Source of the DNA: Bifiguratus adelaidae
Lineage: Eukaryota > Mucoromycota > Endogonomycetes > Endogonales
Assembly (NCBI GenBank): GCA_002261195.1
Contig: MVBO01000008.1
Location: 224,530 to 288,529, forward strand
DNA length: 64,000 bases
Direction: 5' to 3'
Shown: positions 57,740 to 64,000 of the stretch, in pieces
Numbering within the stretch: the stretch's first letter is position 1
Layout of the letters: every line of letters begins with the position of its first letter
Notes under the pieces: model-generated
What the model was told of the DNA's origin: nothing
The model's input: the letters and a program-made list of their open reading frames with translations, nothing else
The model's database searches: none
Program-made: the position numbers and the translations under genes

Positions 57740-59470
57740 ATCCAGCGTGTTTTACATGTCATTACCAACTGGAGAGGAAGAAGGTGCAGCAGGTGTGAAC
57801 CTGCAATGGCAATGGCAGTTAAGATTGGTTGAAACCAACTCTCTCTTGACTCGTTTTTTGAGAGTAAATTCCATCATGTCAATTTCCAGTTGACAAAAAT
57901 TATCATCGACAGCCTCTCTACTCTTCTTCAATTCCTCTTTGTTGACTCTGAGTGCGGCATTATCCTCCTCCAAATTGTCTATTTTTGTCTCCCGATCCGC
58001 CAACGATTCCTTCAAACTGAAAATTTCTTCTGCGCTTCGCGGATGGCTTGCTCCAGCTCATTACCCTTACCGTGTGCAAAGATATTCGAGAATAAGCAAC
58101 CGGTTACTGCCAATTCAGCTCAACTCTCTGGTATCCGCAGGAGGTGAAAAGTGCACGAATCTTAATCTACTGCCAATAATGCCGGCGACAATGATCACAT
58201 ACCTTGACTTGCGCGGATTCTATATCAAATGGGAATTCCATGGTGGATATGAGGGTGTCATCTGCAAATATAAGCAAGGATCAGCCACAGTACGTTACGA
58301 ACTTTGACTTTCAGGACGCACCCCACCCAAGCCAGTTCAAAGATCTTGGACCGGAAGTTCAATTAATGCATCCGGCATACATGCCAGTTAATAGCACGCA
58401 CTCACTATAGAATCAGACAAGCCTTGTACGCCCTCGTTGCTTGGAGATTTTCGTTGAGAGTTTTCTGTAGAGCAACGAGGCCGATAAGTCCTGAAGTTGT
58501 AAAATTTCGACCATTCTTGTTTACCCAAAGTATAACTCATTAATCCTACATCCAGGGCTAGCTACTATTCATCCCTCCACTTGCTTTTCAACAAAATCAC
58601 CTTGACTTGACCTTTGATTTGTATCAACGGGTTTTGGCCCGCCACCAGATACATTTGCTAAGGTTGCCTTGGTCTGATCTTACCGCGTTCAAAATGAGCA
58701 AGTATTAGGTTGGGCCAATTGAAGTTCACTGTGGAAATGAAGGGCAGAGAGAGTAGGTGAGGTGTTCCTGGCGATCCGGCTGTTTGTTGGTCGACTGTCG
58801 TCGCCTCTTGCTGAAATTCGTGTTGATTGGGTTACCGAATCTCAACAAGCGTTCCTCGCTGCCGATGGGAGCTGGATCGCTAGCATCGACATTGGCAGAA
58901 GCTCCCATAAACAGTAAAGCAGACAGGTAATGAAGCAGCCAAGCTCAATCCTTGCTGCTTTGGACCTAATTCATTGGTGTAGTCTTTGATGGGATCCGTC
59001 GAATCAAAATCTTCTCATTGTTGTGGGTCATAAGCCATACTTGACTGGCCGGTTACATTGGTCGCCCACCCGTGTGGGTATCAAAGAGAAGAGCAAAGAA
59101 GCAAACTTGAAGGTATGTTTGCAAGATTTTGTTCTGAAAAAGGTTGGCGTCACAATTGCGAGTCTAGATGTGTTGAGTGTCAGCTGAAGCATTGATTGAG
59201 CAAGTTCCTCAATTCGATTAATCAATGGTTGTGCGGAAGCCAGGTTGTCTCCTCAATTGATAAGAAAAGCCCTCTTTTCCATCGACACATTGTACGATTC
59301 ATCGACGACGTCGAGAGCCATACGATGCTCTTGCACTGTTCTGTACTCTTTCAATCGCTATGAGATTATTCTCATGCAGCTTGTTTCTCGTCATATCTCG
59401 ACTTTGGGAAAACACTTCACCGGCAAGACAGATTCTCTCAGGGCACTCATCACTAAGGCAACCTGATTGG
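57740..59470 (-). other. Unresolved coiled-coil-like coding fragments
   Basis: Several minus-strand open segments look like exons of one helical protein. One at 57752-58016 reads LKESLADRETKIDNLEEDNA then LRVNKEELKKSREAVDDNF. It is preceded by a possible 54 bp intron with a GTAAGG donor and a TTTCAG acceptor. Others read GLIGLVALQKTLNENLQATR (around 58400-58480), MALDVVDESYNVSMEKRAF (around 59260-59320) and INRIEELAQSMLQLTL (around 59170-59225). I could not join them in one frame with convincing splice sites. It may be a real gene with poorly read splicing, or a decayed host gene. Confidence 0.35.
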
Positions 59471-59531
59471 CAACAATAAAATGTATATCGATGATTAGAC
59501 TGAAGCGTTTTTCATTTTTCAATATCATACT

Positions 59532-61100
59532 TTACAAGAAGAGAAGGTAGGCACATACGACGGGAAGTATCATTAGCCCGCCTTTGCCAACAGAGAGCAA
59601 AGAGGTACCACCCGACGACGCGGAGTCGGCATTGAGCACGTCGGAATCCAGAAACAAGAAGCCTGAAATGTTGAGTGAGGAAGCGTTGGGGAACTGGAGG
59701 GCAATCGTGGATGTTTGTTGCGTGGATGGAAGAGCCGACGAATTCCAGAACCAAGGCTGCGTGCGTGGTGCGTGAGAAGAGAGGAAGTTTTGTATCGTCG
59801 TCATTGAGATGGATCCATTGAGAGCGATGACCGACGCAGCCAGCGAGGTTGTCTGAACCAGAGCAGGGTCCGTGAGGTTGGCGTACACTACTTCCGAAGG
59901 ATACTCAGAGCGACCTTCAGAGTACTGCCCTATGCTGATACCTGTTGTAATGTTGCCGTTGCGAATGGCATTGGCAACGTCAGCAGGCGTTGTCGTATTG
60001 ATATCAGCCAGTTGTGGTGTCTGCGTCCATGGACTTGTGAGTGTCGTGATCAGATGCAGGGTGTTTTGTGGGGAAGCAAGCGTGTAATTCTGGATGATGA
60101 AATCATAAGATAAGGCGTTGGGGTATGTCGGTAAGGCCCATGTCGAGTTGATTTGTAGAGCGGACCATCTAAAGTTCGTTTGCACTGAAAAAGGTTGTGA
60201 CGATGTGCCGTTGATGGATCGGTTGAAATTAGATTGGGTTGACGTGGTAAGATAGGTCTGGTTACCGTTCACGGTTTGATTGCTCCAGTTGTTGATAGAT
60301 GCCCAGTTCCCTGAAAGATCTGTAAACGCTACGATCTGACCGTTACCAACTTCAATCAGAGAGTAGAACGCATAGCGCATCACGAAGTCGGCAGGCGTAG
60401 CTGCTGGATCGGACGTGGCAAAGTAAGCCATGTCTAGCATCACATAGTGGGAGCTTGTATCCACGCCAAGACTAGTATGATAAGTGTCGGAAGAATCGGT
60501 GTCTTCGGTGCTGTTGACCACAAGCGAATCGGTGCCAAGAGTGGACACACCTTGTTCAGGGGCGTAATAGGCGCCAGTATCGTGGTTGTATCGGCCGTAG
60601 TGTGAGTTGTAGCCAACGTAGGCGAACGAAGGCAATAGAAGCCAGTAAATGAGAGCGGGATTGTAAGCACCATACCATCCATAGGGATAACCGAGACCAT
60701 ACGCGCCTGCATATGTAGGTCTATAGTTTGTATATACCGATCGCGAACTGGAATATGTAGGCGCGGTAGGAGCGTGATAACCATATCCGCCTTTAGCGTA
60801 ACCGGTCGATCCAGAGCCAAATTTGTAACTACCAGCGCCGGGTAAAGAAGTGGTTGGCCTTGTCGATCCGAAAGCTCCCGGTCCAGACGATGAACCAGAG
60901 GGCCCACTGCCTGACTTGGCTCCAGAGTTGCTTGACCCTCCAGACCCTCCAGACCCACCACTGCTTCCGCCACTGCTCCCTCCGCTAGAACCCCCGCTAC
61001 CGCCTTTGCTTCCACCACCACTACCCCCACCCTTGGCCAATACACCCGTAAAGTCGAGGGCAAACCCCAGCAGTATCCACTGCACAAGTGCCAACTTCAT
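59532..61100 (-). CDS. Glycine/serine-rich secreted GPI-type protein
   Basis: Single exon, 522 residues. Signal peptide MKLALVQWILLGFALDFTG with VLA at the cleavage site. A repetitive GGS-type region of about 60 residues follows (KGGGSGGGSKGGSGGSSGGS as example), then a Tyr/Gly-rich part (YAKGGYGYHAPTAPTYSSS). A globular part of about 300 residues with many sequons (NWSNQT, NQT, NRS, NGT, NST, NYT) comes next. The C-terminal hydrophobic tail LMILPVVCAYLLFL preceded by small residues fits a GPI signal. Family unknown; a wall or surface location is inferred. Confidence 0.85.
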   Translation of the reverse strand: MKLALVQWILLGFALDFTGVLAKGGGSGGGSKGGSGGSSGGSSGGSSGGSGGSGGSSNSGAKSGSGPSGSSSGPGAFGSTRPTTSLPGAGSYKFGSGSTGYAKGGYGYHAPTAPTYSSSRSVYTNYRPTYAGAYGLGYPYGWYGAYNPALIYWLLLPSFAYVGYNSHYGRYNHDTGAYYAPEQGVSTLGTDSLVVNSTEDTDSSDTYHTSLGVDTSSHYVMLDMAYFATSDPAATPADFVMRYAFYSLIEVGNGQIVAFTDLSGNWASINNWSNQTVNGNQTYLTTSTQSNFNRSINGTSSQPFSVQTNFRWSALQINSTWALPTYPNALSYDFIIQNYTLASPQNTLHLITTLTSPWTQTPQLADINTTTPADVANAIRNGNITTGISIGQYSEGRSEYPSEVVYANLTDPALVQTTSLAASVIALNGSISMTTIQNFLSSHAPRTQPWFWNSSALPSTQQTSTIALQFPNASSLNISGFLFLDSDVLNADSASSGGTSLLSVGKGGLMILPVVCAYLLFL

Positions 61101-61262
61101 GCCCGGAGTGTGACAGAACACTCAGCACGTCTTATATTCACCGACACATATCCTTTTATGGAAACTCAGCCTTTTCCAAGACTTTCCAAGTGGCTCAGCA
61201 AATGTGGCTAGTGGGCGCACACAACCTTTATTGGCATGGTACAATAGGTATCGATCGCTCGA

Positions 61263-62522
<1,260 letters not shown>

Positions 62523-64000
62523 ATGTCTCCGATCGCAGCTTCAACAGAACCTAGCGTATGGGAGGGAATCTCTTCTGGGAGATACGCTTCCTTGAGCAAA
62601 CCGATAGAAAAGTCGGACAATGACGATCGCGACTATCGTCTTATAAAGCTACAGAATGACCTTCAAGTGCTCCTTATTCACGACAAGGACACAGACAAGG
62701 CTAGCGCTGCACTAGACGTTCATGTCGGTCACTTGAGTGATCCTGTAAGTGCAGACAATTCGCGATGTGGGTCGAAAAACCTTGCTGAATGATTGCATTG
62801 TCAAACAGAAAGAGCTTCAAGGTCTGGCACATTTTTGCGAGCACTTGCTTTTCATGGGCACAGAAAAGTACCCGGTCGAGAATGACTACAACCAGTACTT
62901 GTCCGAGCACTCTGGACATTCCAATGCGTTTACAGGACTCGAAAACACCAATTATTATTTCGAAGTTGGACATGAATGGTTGGAAGGCGCGCTAGACAGA
63001 TTTGCACAATTCTTCATTAGTCCTCTGTTCAGCGATACATGCACTGAAAGAGAGTTGAGAGCCGTAGACTCCGGTGAGTAGCCGATGTGATGTTTTCTAC
63101 AAGGTTGCCATGGGCTGACAATCTTTTGCAGAACATAAAAAGAACCTGCAATCCGACAATTGGCGCATCTTTCAATTGCAAAAGAGCCTTTCGAATCCCA
63201 ATCATCCTTACTGTCATTTTGGCACCGGTAACCTGCAGACGTTGAGGGACGAACCGAAGGAGCTTGATCTCGATATACGCCAAGAGTTGCTCAAATTTCA
63301 CGATCGCTATTATTCGGCCAATATCATGCGACTTTGTGTTTTAGGTCGTGGTACGTGGCATCACAATTGTTTGCCATTGGGCTAAAATGTTGCTCCTAGA
63401 ATCGCTCGATGAATTGACCGAATGGGTCGTTGAAAAATTCTCAAATGTTCGCAACAAGTCCATTGAACCACCCAGCTTCGACTCTCATCCTTTGACATCC
63501 AATGAACTTTTGGTAAGCAAAAGCGTAATGTGCCTTGCTATGTCGCTTTTCGTTGACAAGAAGTAGCGTCAAATCTTCGTTCAACCTGTCAAAGATGTCA
63601 GATCGCTCGACCTCACGTTTCCTTTCCCGGATCAGCATCCCCTCTTCCGTGTTCAGGTGTGTGTTTGACTGGCTGTATCGTGGTTTTAGCTCAAAGTTCC
63701 GCCTAGCCCGGTAGATATCTTTCTCATCTCATCGGACACGAAGGCAAAGGATCTGTCTTGTCTCTGCTTAAGAAGAAGGGATGGGCAAACTACCTTTCGG
63801 TCGGAACGTCCCATGGGGGCATTGGATTTGAATTTTTTCGCGTTTCTATCGATCTCACTGAAGAGGGTGTCACGCGATATGAAGATGTTATTGCGATTGT
63901 GTTTCAGTACATCAAGATGCTCAAGCATGTTGGCATCCAACAGAACTTGTTCGATGAGGTGCGATCGCTTGCTGCGCTGTCGTTCCAATTCAAGGAGAAG
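62523..64000 (+). CDS. Insulin-degrading-enzyme-like M16 metalloprotease (5' part)
   Basis: Homologue of IDE and yeast Ste23, zinc peptidases that clear peptides in cytosol, mitochondria or peroxisomes. The right edge cuts it at about a third of the usual length of roughly 1000 residues. The inverted zinc motif is intact as HFCEH, in [20 protein letters not shown]; the distal Glu ligand lies in [14 protein letters not shown]. Further signatures are [53 protein letters not shown] and [20 protein letters not shown]. Several introns of about 50-60 bp. Translation may start at 62523 (MSPIAAST) or at 62352, the latter adding about 57 residues that look like a mitochondrial presequence. Confidence 0.9.

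Noticed and set aside
60440-61087. A 215-codon minus-strand frame within the Gly/Ser-rich protein gene
   Set aside because: An alternative frame of a low-complexity gene with no start context or signal peptide.

Overview
The window is a compact stretch of a fungal nuclear genome. The evidence is the set of fungal genes (vacuolar PFF1-type protease, ERMES subunit MMM1, MDM35, UTP13, arginine-pathway N-acetylglutamate synthase), the many short introns of about 45-65 bp with GT-AG ends, and very small intergenic gaps, often under 100 bp. A DIP2-like protein with a DMAP1-binding N-terminus, a BORCS6-like protein, an ASNSD1-type protein and an insulin-degrading-enzyme homologue sit more easily with an early-diverging (Mucoromycota-like) or filamentous fungus than with budding yeast, but the lineage is only a guess. 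I see no transposon, retroelement, virus-derived element, CRISPR array, tRNA or rRNA gene.

Layout. 1-5835: 3' part of PFF1, then PSD2 (phosphatidylserine decarboxylase). 5907-13413: UTP13 (minus), diverging from ARG2 (N-acetylglutamate synthase), then HRD1 (ER ubiquitin ligase). 13539-19766: a small secreted cysteine-rich protein, TRIP4/ASC-1, an ING-type PHD protein, a DEK_C/SWIB protein, a GPI-type wall protein and a BORCS6-like gene. 19838-28403: a very long DIP2-like gene (minus), diverging from TIM9, followed by TRF4. 28546-35141: a small membrane protein of unknown function, a cytochrome b561, RNase H2 subunit C, an Est1-like/PIN protein and MMS2. 35330-45762: a C2H2 transcription factor, POL1 (DNA polymerase alpha), MDM35, ASNSD1 and histone H4. 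45980-55096: CCA1, a Golgi-type glycosyltransferase-like protein, a mitochondrial flavin-reductase-like protein, a UGO1/SLC25A46-like carrier, an F-box protein, MMM1 and an unknown protein. 55666-56691: an MDR oxidoreductase. 56692-59531 is the only long stretch without a resolved gene; it holds fragments that look like exons of a coiled-coil protein. 59532-64000: a glycine/serine-rich GPI-type protein, a WW-domain protein, and the 5' part of an insulin-degrading-enzyme homologue that runs off the right edge.

How the genes relate. There is no obvious metabolic cluster; most are single-copy housekeeping genes. One theme recurs: mitochondrial and ER membrane biogenesis and lipid transfer (PSD2, the DIP2-like protein, TIM9, MDM35, the UGO1-like carrier, MMM1). 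Three divergent gene pairs have start codons only 19, 40 and 52 bp apart, so their 5' UTRs or promoters must overlap neighbouring transcription units. Gene models were assembled by reading splice signals by eye. Where exon sums are given they were checked to be multiples of three; other internal exon boundaries are approximate.
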